Origin: Vibrio spartinae
GTDB lineage: Bacteria; Pseudomonadota; Gammaproteobacteria; Enterobacterales; Vibrionaceae
DNA length: 64,000 nucleotides
Assembly: GCF_024347135.1 (NCBI RefSeq)
Contig: NZ_AP024908.1
Location: 1,054,001 to 1,118,000 of the forward strand
Direction of reading: 5' to 3'
Shown here: positions 37,797 through 47,523 of the stretch, piece after piece
Numbering within the stretch: position 1 is the first letter of the stretch
Layout: each line of letters begins with the position of its first letter
The notes under the pieces: model-generated
What the model saw: only the letters and a program-made list of their open reading frames with translations
Databases searched by the model: none
What the model was told of the DNA's origin: nothing
Program-made: the position numbers and the translations under genes

Positions 37797-37995
37797 AAAA
37801 CAAACACTCCTTGTTGTTTAAATAGCATTGGCTCCAGAGTCTTTTATTCTACATACTGCATATTTATTTTTATCCTGTCCGAATGTCTACCGGTACTATC
37901 CGTTCGTATAGGTTCACTCCTTGACTAAACTTTGTATATTTCATAGCTAGACTCGTTCTTCAATAACAATCTTCAATAACAATAAGGCGTTAGCT
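37797..37995. promoter_or_regulatory. divergent promoter region of the AvrD-like locus
   Basis: About 200 bp between the AvrD-like gene (-) and the LolA-like gene (+). A candidate plus-strand promoter is TTGACT (37921-37926) with TAGCTA 17 bp later (37944-37949). A 13-bp direct repeat (TCTTCAATAACAA, twice, 37957-37982) lies just before the plus-strand ribosome site. No perfect lux-box was found. Confidence 0.45.
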
Positions 37996-38772
37996 ATGAG
38001 GATATTTCTCAGTTTATTGGTAACACTCTCAACAGCCACCGCAGCAGAAGGGCTCACTGGGCTAGATGTTGCAAGTGAAATGATTGCTCGCGACACAGGG
38101 TATATTTCCTATACGTCGGATGTGGAAATGTCGATCACGGCAGCAAATGGCGATAGCGTACACAGAGAACTCACGATTAAAGGCATTGAGCAAGAGCATG
38201 ATGGCGATAAGATCATCACTTACTTTCAGGCCCCCCGAGATATTGCGGGCACTGCACTTCTGACTTTCAGTCATGCAATTGATGCAGACGATCAATGGTT
38301 GTACCTACCTTCCATTAAACGGATCAAACGTATTTCCTCGAATAATCGTTCGGGTCCATTTATGGGTAGTGAATTCGCCTATGAAGACATGAGTTCTTGG
38401 GAATTGGATAAATATCGCTATGAGTTAGTAAAAGAAAAAAAACAGGATGGACGAGCCTATTGGTTGCTGGCCTGTTTCCCTCGCTATGAAAATTCCGGAT
38501 ACTCAAAGTTGATCGCTTGGATTGATCAAGATATCTATCAACCGAGAAAAATTGAATATTATGATCGTAAAGGCATTCTATTTAAACAGCTAACCAATTC
38601 TCAATATGAGCTTCACAATCAACATTACTGGCGCCCTAAATTCGCGCAAATGGATAACCTGCAAAGTAAACGTTCTTCTTCACTAACATGGCAAAATATG
38701 ACGATGGGGGAGGATGTTTCGCAGGCTCAGTTCGAGCCGAAGCAACTACGTAATGCATACAGGTACCACTGA
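37996..38772 (+). CDS. LolA-like outer-membrane lipoprotein-sorting family protein
   Basis: A 258-residue periplasmic protein with a short signal peptide (MRIFLSLLVTLSTATAA). The fold matches the LolA-like group found with MMPL exporters: IKGIEQEHDGDKIITYFQAPRDIAGTALLTF, then WLYLPSIKRIKRIS and FMGSEFAYEDM. Members are thought to carry lipids or hydrophobic molecules across the periplasm. Its stop overlaps the start of the barrel gene (TGATG). It is divergent from the AvrD-like operon, which encodes the matching RND exporter. Confidence 0.82.
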   Translation: MRIFLSLLVTLSTATAAEGLTGLDVASEMIARDTGYISYTSDVEMSITAANGDSVHRELTIKGIEQEHDGDKIITYFQAPRDIAGTALLTFSHAIDADDQWLYLPSIKRIKRISSNNRSGPFMGSEFAYEDMSSWELDKYRYELVKEKKQDGRAYWLLACFPRYENSGYSKLIAWIDQDIYQPRKIEYYDRKGILFKQLTNSQYELHNQHYWRPKFAQMDNLQSKRSSSLTWQNMTMGEDVSQAQFEPKQLRNAYRYH

Positions 38773-39944
38773 TGGCAGTAAAGCATCGATTCTTAACAAC
38801 TGCGCTAGCACTTGGTTTTACCCAGTTTGCTTGGGCGGATTGGCAAACCGAAGGCTTTGTCAGTGCCATAGCTGATATATACAAAGATGATGCCCAATCC
38901 GAACAATGCTGCAATACATTAGCTAACCGAATGCTATTTGCCCCTCGCCTGTTGTGGTGGAATGATTCAGGTTGGGCAGCAACATTCAACCCTTACGTAG
39001 AATATGAAACTCAATCCGAACAAGGATTTATCAACCTTAGGGAAGCCAATCTCACCTATGCTGGCGACGGAATTGAATGGTTACTGGGTTATAACATTGT
39101 TTATTGGGGGGTAACGGAGGTTTATCAGCCAGTTAATGTCGTGAACCAATATGACGGACATATAGCCCTCGGAACGAAGGACAAAATAGGGCAACCCATG
39201 CTTCAGGCGCGATGGCTCCCTCAATGGGGAGATGTACAAATGCTGCTTCTGCCCGCCCATCAACCACGCCAGTTTCGCGAACCAGACCAGCGTCGGAGCT
39301 TGACTAAACCGGTCAGAGACCAAGCTCTTTACCCAGATGGAGAAAAGACTATCGATAGCGCAGTCCGGGTCGGTTTTTGGCAAGATGCTTTGGATGTCGG
39401 TATCAGTGCTTTCTATGGTAACAGCCGTGAGCCACTGCTGGTTGAACAAACTCATGACTGGCAGGCATCTTACGCCACCATCTTCCAACTAGGTGTCGAT
39501 CTGCAATGGACCCAGGACGACTTACTCCTCAAATGGGAAAGTACTTATAAGTCAGGAGAAGGCCGAGACTACACCACTCTTGTAACCGGATTTGAGTATT
39601 CAGTTTATGGCTTCTCATTTAGTCAGGGAACACTTGGATTGATCAGCGAATATGCATGGGATGATCGTGATAGCTCTGCACCACCAACCATCTATAATAA
39701 TGACCTATTTCTTGGTTTACGCTGGCAGGCAAACGATATTAAAGATACAGAACTATTACTCTCTGGGTTATTTGACTTGGAACAAACGTCACCTATATAC
39801 AAACTAACGGCATCAAGACGGATCAATGAAAATTGGAAGCTGATCATAGAAGGTTACTACTTATCGTCCATGGCCAATAACGAACCTATTGCGTACCTGA
39901 AAAACGATAGTTATTTCACCATCGGTGCAGAATACAATTTCTAG
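38772..39944 (+). CDS. outer-membrane beta-barrel protein
   Basis: A 390-residue protein with a signal peptide (MAVKHRFLTTALALGFTQFAWA). It has alternating strands throughout and a C-terminal phenylalanine (IGAEYNF), the usual barrel-assembly signal. A conserved INLREANLTYAGDGIEWLLGYNIVYWG region suggests the DUF1302-like barrel group often found with LolA-like and MMPL genes. It may be the outer-membrane exit or a receptor for the exported compound. It is coupled to the LolA-like gene by a 1-nt overlap. Confidence 0.8.
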   Translation: MAVKHRFLTTALALGFTQFAWADWQTEGFVSAIADIYKDDAQSEQCCNTLANRMLFAPRLLWWNDSGWAATFNPYVEYETQSEQGFINLREANLTYAGDGIEWLLGYNIVYWGVTEVYQPVNVVNQYDGHIALGTKDKIGQPMLQARWLPQWGDVQMLLLPAHQPRQFREPDQRRSLTKPVRDQALYPDGEKTIDSAVRVGFWQDALDVGISAFYGNSREPLLVEQTHDWQASYATIFQLGVDLQWTQDDLLLKWESTYKSGEGRDYTTLVTGFEYSVYGFSFSQGTLGLISEYAWDDRDSSAPPTIYNNDLFLGLRWQANDIKDTELLLSGLFDLEQTSPIYKLTASRRINENWKLIIEGYYLSSMANNEPIAYLKNDSYFTIGAEYNF

Positions 39945-39993
39945 GAATAAAGGACACGAAAAACAACAATGGTATTGCCTGATTAAACGGTAA

Positions 39994-40025
39994 TTAACGA
40001 CTGGCTATGCATGCACAGTCGTTAA
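39994..40025 (+). terminator. terminator-like stem-loop after the barrel gene
   Basis: Perfect 10-bp arms TTAACGACTG and CAGTCGTTAA with a 12-nt loop, followed by a T-rich stretch (GGTTGTTTTC). A second hairpin, TCATCCTA/TAGGATGA, lies at 40061-40080 near the glpC end. Confidence 0.6.
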
Positions 40026-40108
40026 AGGTTGTTTTCTGTTCATCCCCACGAACACCGAAGTCATCCTATCAGTAGGATGATCCGAATCTTCCCGACTCTA
40101 TTTGCCTT

Positions 40109-41335
40109 TCACTCAATCGCCATTGCCAGCAAACTGATTGGGTGAATCGCTTCAAGTTGGGTGTTCTCCTCGATCTGCCATTTACAGGTTTCACAATCGG
40201 TGATCACCATGTCTGCACCGGATTGATCAATCGATTCAAACAAGTGTGCACCGATCTTCATCGATACCGGATAGTTCTCGGTCTTAAACCCATATGTTCC
40301 GGCAAGGCCACAACATTCACTATCGAGAACCGTTACCGTCACTCCCGGAATCATTTTCAGTAATTCAATAGTAAAAATCGCTTGCCCGCTGCGTTCCAAA
40401 TGACAAGGCGTGTGATAAACCACATTCAGATTCAATGGTTTCATCGCCGGTTGCTGCCCATTCATAAATGATCGCAATAAAAATCGCGTCACATATTCGA
40501 TTTTGTCAGCAACCTGAGAATTATCGACCCCAAGCACATGCGGATATTCCTGTTGCAATGTAAAAGAGCAGGTCGATGACGTGGAAAGAATCGGGGTTTG
40601 ATAATCCTGTACAGCCGCTATCATCGATTGAATATTTGCCTCAGCATTCTGACGCGCTTTCTGATGAAATCCGTTCGCCATCAAAGGCACACCACAACAT
40701 TTTTCACGTTCCAGCAAGCGAACCCCGATGTTCATCGCATTCATGACTTTGATGAAGTCTTTGCCCAGTTGCGGATGGTTGTAGTTCACATAACAGCCAT
40801 GAAAATAAGTCACCTGATGCTGATACAACGGCTGACGGGTGCAGTTTTGTCTGAACCACCGTCTGAATGTCCCGTGTGAATACTTGGGTAATGATTTATG
40901 CTGGTGAACACCAATCACCTGATGCATGGCTTTTTTGACCATCGGTAACGCGGTCGTTGCATTGATAATCGGTGCCAGTGGTGATGCCAGTGTGCCGAAC
41001 AGATCCGTATGGCTGAGGACATAATCACGGATGCGTTTCGGATTGAGCGGCTCCTGACCATATTTCCCCCGGGCTACAGCGATCATATCGCCAATTTTGA
41101 CCCCGGAAGGACATGCGGTTTCACACCGTTTGCAGTTGGTGCAATATTTCAACGCTTCATCGTAATAAGCCGGATTCTTGATACGTAAACGTTCACCATC
41201 CGGGCCGCACTGTTTCGGGCCCGGGTAGTCAGGATTCGCCTTCGAAACAGGACAATAAGCAGTACATACCGTGCACTTGATACACTGTTCAAACGAGGTG
41301 CTCTGAGGGGCAAGCTGAGTAAAACGACGATTCAT
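40109..41335 (-). CDS. glpC: anaerobic glycerol-3-phosphate dehydrogenase subunit C
   Basis: A 408-residue iron-sulfur subunit. Two [4Fe-4S] motifs, CIKCTVCTAYCP and CTNCKRCETACP, sit near the N-terminus. Two CCG domains follow (CCGVPLMANG, CCGLAGTYGF). It passes electrons from GlpA/GlpB to the menaquinone pool under anaerobiosis and helps hold the complex at the membrane. The start overlaps the glpB stop by 4 nt. Confidence 0.95.
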   Translation of the reverse strand: MNRRFTQLAPQSTSFEQCIKCTVCTAYCPVSKANPDYPGPKQCGPDGERLRIKNPAYYDEALKYCTNCKRCETACPSGVKIGDMIAVARGKYGQEPLNPKRIRDYVLSHTDLFGTLASPLAPIINATTALPMVKKAMHQVIGVHQHKSLPKYSHGTFRRWFRQNCTRQPLYQHQVTYFHGCYVNYNHPQLGKDFIKVMNAMNIGVRLLEREKCCGVPLMANGFHQKARQNAEANIQSMIAAVQDYQTPILSTSSTCSFTLQQEYPHVLGVDNSQVADKIEYVTRFLLRSFMNGQQPAMKPLNLNVVYHTPCHLERSGQAIFTIELLKMIPGVTVTVLDSECCGLAGTYGFKTENYPVSMKIGAHLFESIDQSGADMVITDCETCKWQIEENTQLEAIHPISLLAMAIE

Positions 41336-42726
41336 GAAAGAGCCTCCTGACAAGTTGCCGGACAAACATTATCGGTGATGCATTGCGCAACGGCATGATA
41401 CGCAGTTGCAATGGCAACACCGCCACCACTGCCTTCAAACACGGGGTCATATCCGGCCAGCATTGCCCCACAACAATAAAGATTCGTGATCGTTTCCCCG
41501 CAATAACTCGGATTCAGCTGATCGTTGGTTGACACCCCAAAGGTCATGAACGGATGCGGTTGATCGGCAATAAAATCATGTCCGCCCCATTGTGTTCTCG
41601 GTGTGATTTGCGCGACGTCCAACCCGAAAACGGGCTCTTTGATCACCTGTCGTGATGCCTGAAGTCCCTGACTGAAATAACTGCCGGTTGCCATAATATA
41701 TTGATCGGCCCGCACCGGAATATCGGTCAGATTACGGGTATACACTTTCGTCAGACGATGTCCTTCAAAATGGCCGCCAAGGACTTGATCCCCCTTGAGA
41801 TGAACGCCCCCCGCCTGAATAAAAATCCGGTGTAAAGCCGCTTCGAGGCGAATGCCCATCAACGACGGTGGCATCGTCGGGACTTCATGAAAATGACGCT
41901 GCGTTGCTTGTTGTAAGCGATCTAAGACTGCCATCCCATCGCCATGACCTATGACCGCAGGCAAGATCACCAAATCATCGGACTGGGTCATCTCGGTCAG
42001 TTGTTCACAAAATGCCGACCAAATTGACGCTTGTTGCAACAGATGAGCGATATCAAGCGAGCGTCGTTCACAAGGATGACGCTGACCGTGCTCAACACTG
42101 GGGAGATGAATCGTGGCAATTCGTATCGGCAGCCCGGCAAAATCAGCAACGCGGGTTAAATTATCCTTCAGGATTTGCGGCTGAAAATCACGGTATCCAG
42201 CCAGCGCAATAATCACAATTTCGCGAAAATCGGCTTTCGCGCGATCGCGATGCTGATACACATGAGGCTGAGATAACCAAGTCGCTTTCAGCGTACCAAA
42301 CGGTGTAATACGCCAATGGTTCGCATGATCCGGCTGATGAGAAAGCGCAACCTCTGCGGCCAGCATCTCTTTAAACCACAGCAAACTCTGCTTCACCACG
42401 GTTTGGCCGACTTTCACATACGGATGTTGCCCGGTCTGACTGCTCGTCTGTTGCGGTAACATCGTCTGTCCCGGTAATGTTGGCGAAGTGAGTGCATCAT
42501 TTTGCAACTGAGCAATGGCTTGCAACTGAGCAATGGCAGCAAAAGGATCCGCGACAAGCTCACCCGTTGGCAGGCGACCCAACACATCAATAGAGCCTGA
42601 AGAAAAATGCAACGCACTCTGCCCTTGACTGATCAGAACGGTTTTCTGACCCGCTTGCTGACTCCGGATCGCTGCACAATAGCCGGCAATCCCGCCGCCG
42701 ATCACGGCGATATCATAATTCATCAT
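41332..42726 (-). CDS. glpB: anaerobic glycerol-3-phosphate dehydrogenase subunit B
   Basis: A 464-residue flavoprotein. The FAD-binding dinucleotide motif IAVIGGGIAGYCAA lies at the N-terminus and a second nucleotide-linked region near the end (CCGAMLAGYDPVFEGSGGG). An AGGAGG site precedes the start. The ATG at 42726 or 42723 overlaps the glpA stop, so translation is coupled. It mediates electron transfer in the GlpABC complex. Confidence 0.94.
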   Translation of the reverse strand: MMNYDIAVIGGGIAGYCAAIRSQQAGQKTVLISQGQSALHFSSGSIDVLGRLPTGELVADPFAAIAQLQAIAQLQNDALTSPTLPGQTMLPQQTSSQTGQHPYVKVGQTVVKQSLLWFKEMLAAEVALSHQPDHANHWRITPFGTLKATWLSQPHVYQHRDRAKADFREIVIIALAGYRDFQPQILKDNLTRVADFAGLPIRIATIHLPSVEHGQRHPCERRSLDIAHLLQQASIWSAFCEQLTEMTQSDDLVILPAVIGHGDGMAVLDRLQQATQRHFHEVPTMPPSLMGIRLEAALHRIFIQAGGVHLKGDQVLGGHFEGHRLTKVYTRNLTDIPVRADQYIMATGSYFSQGLQASRQVIKEPVFGLDVAQITPRTQWGGHDFIADQPHPFMTFGVSTNDQLNPSYCGETITNLYCCGAMLAGYDPVFEGSGGGVAIATAYHAVAQCITDNVCPATCQEALS

Positions 42727-44372
42727 TGGCGTTCCTCCTGCTGCGAATCGGTGTCGATCACTGGTTGTTCTCCCACACCAAGCAATCCCTGATAGATCCA
42801 GTAACTGAACTCGGCTTCCCGCAACGCGTTGCCCCAAAAGATCGGTTTAATGCCTTTCCAGCGTTCTTCCAGAAAATCGGTCAACAATGCACCGGATTCA
42901 CAACCATCCATATCAGCATATTCTGAAAACAGCGCCGCAGCCCGATAACTACACAATTCACCCTGACAGGGCCCCATCCCTAAGCGGGTCCGACGCCTGA
43001 GATCAATCAGGTTTTTGACATCCAGTTGCGAAATCGCATATTCGATCTCACCGGCCGTGACCATCTCACATTCACAGATCACCGCCTGACTCTCAGGGGT
43101 ATCCGCTAAAAATTGTTCCGCACGTTCACCGTGACGATAAATTGCCGACTCATAAACGGGTTTGGCGAGGCTGGCGGTTTTTTTCGCCGTCTTCGGCATA
43201 CCGTTAGCACCGGGCAACGGTTTGATATGCGTTTCACACGGCGCTGAATGACCCAGTTTTTGCGCGACCATATCGGTTGCCCATTCCGCCATGAGACGAT
43301 AAGTCATGAGCTTACCACCGGTAATCGTCGTCAACCCTTTCAGCCCATCCCGCGCTTCATGATCGAGTAAGACGATCCCCCGGCTGATATTCCGCCCGCT
43401 GCCATCATCATCAACAGAAACTAATGGCCGGACACCGGCATATGCCCGGAGCACTCGCGTATTGGCCATAATCGGGGCTAACTTTTCCCCTTCTTTCAAC
43501 AGTAAATCGACTTCACGTTCAGTTACTTGCAAGTTGTCGATCTGGTCATAATCCACATGTTCAGAGGTTGTACCGATTAAAGATATGGTATCTCCGGGCA
43601 CCAAAATATCGGCATCGGCCGGTTTGCGGCAGCGATTGATCACGAGGTTATTGATCCGGTAATCGAGAATCAGTAAAGACCCTTTGGCGGGGAACATGCG
43701 GATTTTCAGGTCTGCGTATTCACAAATATTCTGTCCCCAGATACCAGCAGCATTAATCACCTCTTTGGCGTATATATCGAGATGTTCACGGGTGTCCGAA
43801 CGCCAAGCCCGAACGCCAAGCACAGTATCCCCCTGACGAATCAGGCCTTGGACCCATGTGCGATTCAATACACGCGCACCATGTTCTTTCGCGTCCAGAA
43901 TGTTCGCACTACACAACCGAAAAGGGTCTAATGTGCCGTCAGGCACTTTGACGGCACTAAGCAACTGTGGATTAACATGCGGCTCTAAAACCAGCGCCTC
44001 TCTGGCACTTAAACGTGTCGTCTCAATGCCGGCGACACCACAAGCCTTGATGAACGTCTCCTGATAAGCTAAATCATCTTCCGGTAACGTGACAAATAAA
44101 CCGTTGGTCGGTTCGACACAGTGTTTGGCTATCCGCCGGAGGATTTGATTTTCCTGAATACATTCTTTTGCTGATTCAGGATCGGTCACAGCATAACGCG
44201 CGCCCGAATGTAATAAACCATGATTTCGCCCCGTCGTCCCGGAAGCAATATCATCCCGTTCGAGTAAAATACAGTCGATGCCACGTAACGCACAATCACG
44301 CACGATGCCAGTGCCTGTTGCACCACCACCAATAATAACGACATCTGTTTCCAATCTTCGGGCAACCGCCAT
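42723..44372 (-). CDS. glpA: anaerobic glycerol-3-phosphate dehydrogenase subunit A
   Basis: A 549-residue FAD enzyme that oxidises sn-glycerol 3-phosphate to dihydroxyacetone phosphate. The FAD motif VVIIGGGATGTGIVRDCAL and GTTGRNHGLLHSGARY are typical GlpA/GlpD residues. A C-terminal BFD-like [2Fe-2S] domain has cysteines in ICECEMV and GPCQGELC, a feature of GlpA that GlpD lacks. It is first in the glpABC operon. Confidence 0.95.
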   Translation of the reverse strand: MAVARRLETDVVIIGGGATGTGIVRDCALRGIDCILLERDDIASGTTGRNHGLLHSGARYAVTDPESAKECIQENQILRRIAKHCVEPTNGLFVTLPEDDLAYQETFIKACGVAGIETTRLSAREALVLEPHVNPQLLSAVKVPDGTLDPFRLCSANILDAKEHGARVLNRTWVQGLIRQGDTVLGVRAWRSDTREHLDIYAKEVINAAGIWGQNICEYADLKIRMFPAKGSLLILDYRINNLVINRCRKPADADILVPGDTISLIGTTSEHVDYDQIDNLQVTEREVDLLLKEGEKLAPIMANTRVLRAYAGVRPLVSVDDDGSGRNISRGIVLLDHEARDGLKGLTTITGGKLMTYRLMAEWATDMVAQKLGHSAPCETHIKPLPGANGMPKTAKKTASLAKPVYESAIYRHGERAEQFLADTPESQAVICECEMVTAGEIEYAISQLDVKNLIDLRRRTRLGMGPCQGELCSYRAAALFSEYADMDGCESGALLTDFLEERWKGIKPIFWGNALREAEFSYWIYQGLLGVGEQPVIDTDSQQEERQ

Positions 44373-44908
44373 GTATATGAACCTTCTGATATCAATGTAC
44401 TTACAAATAGTGTGTCATTTATTATCTAAAATGTTCGATATATTGCTCACAAAAGAGCGAACGAACATTTTTAATCAATCAATGGTTCAATGAGCGAGCG
44501 TCATATTACGCGGTTTATTACAATGATGATGGGCTCAGGATAACGTAGCAGAGTCAGCTGACTCTTGCATGAATCGCCCTCCCTTCCCCTATAGATACGG
44601 ATGAACAGCAGTCATCCATCAACGATAGCACAACAACTATCAATACTTTTATAAACATTTTTATTAATACAAATGGAAAATATAGGCTATTTCTCGGCTC
44701 AAAACTGACATTTTAGCGTCAGCATTGTTCCATTAAACAGAATGTCATACCTTAAAATTATGCTCTAATTAACAAAAATAGAAATAAAAGGCTCACAACT
44801 GTGTTCGAACACTCATTAATTATGTTTGTTTGTTTTCGCGCAAAGTTTTCTATGCAGAATAAGCCCTGCATACGTGCATATATGTGAGTAAAATAAGGAT
44901 TCTTACCT
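44373..44908. promoter_or_regulatory. glpABC/glpFK divergent control region with GlpR-like operators
   Basis: Near glpA lie half-sites ATGTTCGATA (44431-44440) and CGAACATT (44462-44469), which together match the two halves of the GlpR consensus. Near glpF lies a perfect 12-bp palindrome GTGTTCGAACAC (44801-44812). Repression by GlpR bound to glycerol-3-phosphate-free operators is expected from other enterics and vibrios. CRP sites are plausible but I could not place one with confidence. Confidence 0.6.
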
Positions 44909-45766
44909 ATGGCTCGAACAAAACAACATACCCTACTAGGGGAATGCATTGCTGAATTTATCGGAACAGGGTTACTGATATTTTTCGGTGTTGGCTGTGT
45001 GGCAGCGCTGGTCCTCACCGGTGCTTCATTTGGACAATGGGAAATCAGTATCATCTGGGGGCTCGGTGTGTCGATTGCGATCTATTGCACGGCTGGTGTC
45101 TCTGGTGCACATATCAATCCTGCAGTCACGATAGCTCTGGCAGCATTCCACGGTTTTAACAAAGCAAAAGTACTGCCTTACATCGCATCACAAATCCTCG
45201 GCGCATTTTGCGCTGCGGCACTGATTTACGCGTTGTATAGCAACCTATTTGCCAACTATGAAGTCACCCATGACATACTGCGCAACAGTCAGGCGGCACT
45301 CGCAACCGCCGGTATTTTTTCAACTTATCCGAATGCATCGTTATCCTTCTTTGGTGCCGTGGCGGTTGAATTTACTATCACTGCGGTGTTGATGTTTGGG
45401 ATTCTGGCGCTCGGTGATGAAAATAACGGTGCACACCGAAACGCAATGAACCCCCTGCTGATCGGGATACTCATTGCGGTCATCGGGAGCTCATTAGGAC
45501 CATTGACCGGCTTTGCCATGAACCCCGCCCGAGACTTCGGCCCCAAACTGTTCGCGTATCTGGCAGGTTGGGACTTTGCCTTGACTGGCGGTAAGGATAT
45601 CCCCTACTTTATTGTGCCGATCATCGGACCGATTGCCGGTGCGTGCTTCGGCGCCTGGGCTTATCCGAAATTCATTGCCGCATATCTGCCAACGGTTGGC
45701 GTAGGTTGCACGATCCCGAATCAGTGTGATGTGCCCGAAGAAGAAAATACCGAAGCACATGTTTAA
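44909..45766 (+). CDS. glpF: glycerol facilitator GlpF
   Basis: A 285-residue aquaglyceroporin with six membrane helices and two half-helices bearing NPA motifs (HINPAVTIAL and AMNPARDFGPK), the pore signature. The Asp after the second NPA-R is the residue that marks glycerol-type channels. It lets glycerol diffuse into the cell for GlpK. Confidence 0.96.
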   Translation: MARTKQHTLLGECIAEFIGTGLLIFFGVGCVAALVLTGASFGQWEISIIWGLGVSIAIYCTAGVSGAHINPAVTIALAAFHGFNKAKVLPYIASQILGAFCAAALIYALYSNLFANYEVTHDILRNSQAALATAGIFSTYPNASLSFFGAVAVEFTITAVLMFGILALGDENNGAHRNAMNPLLIGILIAVIGSSLGPLTGFAMNPARDFGPKLFAYLAGWDFALTGGKDIPYFIVPIIGPIAGACFGAWAYPKFIAAYLPTVGVGCTIPNQCDVPEEENTEAHV

Positions 45767-45857
45767 CAGCACTGAATCACCCGCCATACCAGCAACAAAA
45801 AGAAGTTAAGCAGCGACTTAATAAAACATGAAACAATAAAAGACGAAGGAATGAACC

Positions 45858-47372
45858 ATGACTGAGCAAAAATATGTTGTCGCCCTTGATCAAGGGACCA
45901 CCAGCTCAAGGGCTGTCGTACTCGACCACGACGCGAATATTGTCAGTGTATCTCAGCGTGAATTTACTCAAATTTATCCCGAAGCCGGCTGGGTTGAACA
46001 TGACCCGATGGAAATCTATGCAACCCAGAGTTCAACACTAATCGAAGCAATCAGTAAAGCTGGGATTCGCAGTGATGAAGTAGCAGCTATCGGGATTACC
46101 AACCAACGTGAAACCACCATTGTCTGGGATAAAGAAACCGGCAAACCGGTCTACAATGCAATTGTCTGGCAATGTCGCCGTACCGCAGAAATCTGTGAAA
46201 CCCTGAAAGCACGCGGACTAGAATCCTATATCCGGGAAAACACCGGGCTATTATTAGACCCTTATTTCTCCGGAACAAAAATCAAATGGATTCTGGATAA
46301 TGTTGAAGGTGCCCGTGAAGATGCCGAAGCCGGCAAACTGTTGTTCGGGACCGTGGATACCTGGCTGGTGTGGAAAATGACGCAAGGTCGCGTCCATGTC
46401 ACGGACTACACCAACGCCTCACGGACGATGCTTTTCAACATCAATACATTGCAATGGGATGAGAAAATTCTGCAAGAATTTGGCATTCCGCTTTCAATGA
46501 TGCCGGAAGTTAAAAAATCCTCAGAAGTCTACGGTCAAACCAACATTGGTGGTAAAGGGGGAACCCGTATCCCAATCGCCGGGATTGCCGGAGACCAGCA
46601 AGCCGCACTGTACGGGCAAATGTGTGTTCAGGCAGGACAGGCGAAAAACACCTATGGCACCGGCTGCTTCCTGCTGATGAATACCGGTCAGGAAAAAGTG
46701 ACTTCCAGTAATGGTCTGCTGACCACACTGGCCTGTGGCCCGAATGGCGAACCCGCTTACGCACTCGAAGGTGCGGTCTTTATGGGTGGGGCGGCAATTC
46801 AATGGCTCAGAGATGAACTGAAACTCATCTCCGATGCCAGAGATTCCGAATATTTTGCAACCAAAGAAGATACCGCAAACGGTGTCTACGTGGTGCCGGC
46901 ATTTACCGGTTTAGGCGCGCCATATTGGGATGCTTATGCACGCGGTACCATTGTCGGCCTGACCCGGGGCGTCAATTCAAACCATATCATTCGGGCAACA
47001 CTCGAAAGTGTCGCCTATCAGACTCGGGATGTGCTGGATGCCATGCAAGCGGACTCCGGTATTCAGCTGGCAGGGCTAAGAGTTGACGGTGGTGCGGTTG
47101 CCAATAACTTCCTGATGCAGTTCCAGTCTGATGTACTGGATACGCAGGTACTTCGTCCGAAAGTCACCGAAGTGACAGCCTTGGGCGCGGCCTACCTTGC
47201 CGGTCTTGCCGTCGGTTTCTGGGATAGTCTGGACGAACTGAAAAACAAAGCCGAGATTGATCGCACCTTCTCACCCCATCATGATGAAGAAAAGCGGCAA
47301 CGTCGTTATAAAGGCTGGAAACGCGCAGTCAAATGTGCACAAACCTGGGCTGAAATGCATAACGAAGAGTAA
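45858..47372 (+). CDS. glpK: glycerol kinase GlpK
   Basis: A 504-residue FGGY-family kinase. The opening [16 protein letters not shown] is the phosphate-binding motif. The glycerol-binding region and the C-terminal FGGY signature segment ([10 protein letters not shown] region) follow. It traps glycerol as glycerol 3-phosphate, the substrate of GlpABC. It lies 91 bp after glpF. Confidence 0.97.
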   Translation: MTEQKYVVALDQGTTSSRAVVLDHDANIVSVSQREFTQIYPEAGWVEHDPMEIYATQSSTLIEAISKAGIRSDEVAAIGITNQRETTIVWDKETGKPVYNAIVWQCRRTAEICETLKARGLESYIRENTGLLLDPYFSGTKIKWILDNVEGAREDAEAGKLLFGTVDTWLVWKMTQGRVHVTDYTNASRTMLFNINTLQWDEKILQEFGIPLSMMPEVKKSSEVYGQTNIGGKGGTRIPIAGIAGDQQAALYGQMCVQAGQAKNTYGTGCFLLMNTGQEKVTSSNGLLTTLACGPNGEPAYALEGAVFMGGAAIQWLRDELKLISDARDSEYFATKEDTANGVYVVPAFTGLGAPYWDAYARGTIVGLTRGVNSNHIIRATLESVAYQTRDVLDAMQADSGIQLAGLRVDGGAVANNFLMQFQSDVLDTQVLRPKVTEVTALGAAYLAGLAVGFWDSLDELKNKAEIDRTFSPHHDEEKRQRRYKGWKRAVKCAQTWAEMHNEE

Positions 47373-47403
47373 TCAGCCACACCGATCAGCAAATTGATCA
47401 TGC

Positions 47404-47434
47404 AAAGCACTAAGTCAATCTGGCTTAGTGCTTT
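47404..47434 (+). terminator. rho-independent terminator after glpK
   Basis: Arms AAAGCACTAAG and CTTAGTGCTTT are perfect over 11 bp with a 9-nt loop, followed by a T-run. Confidence 0.9.
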
Positions 47435-47523
47435 TTTATTGGCACAAGTTTATTGATTCGTTTTTTATTAGCACGTCTTTTTTATTAACACGAATAGGTA
47501 TTACCGCACGAAATCGAGCAGCA

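Noticed and set aside
37797..37995. Lux-box search in the AvrD-like promoter region
   Set aside because: ACCGGT is a short palindrome only; no 18-20 bp dyad typical of LuxR sites.
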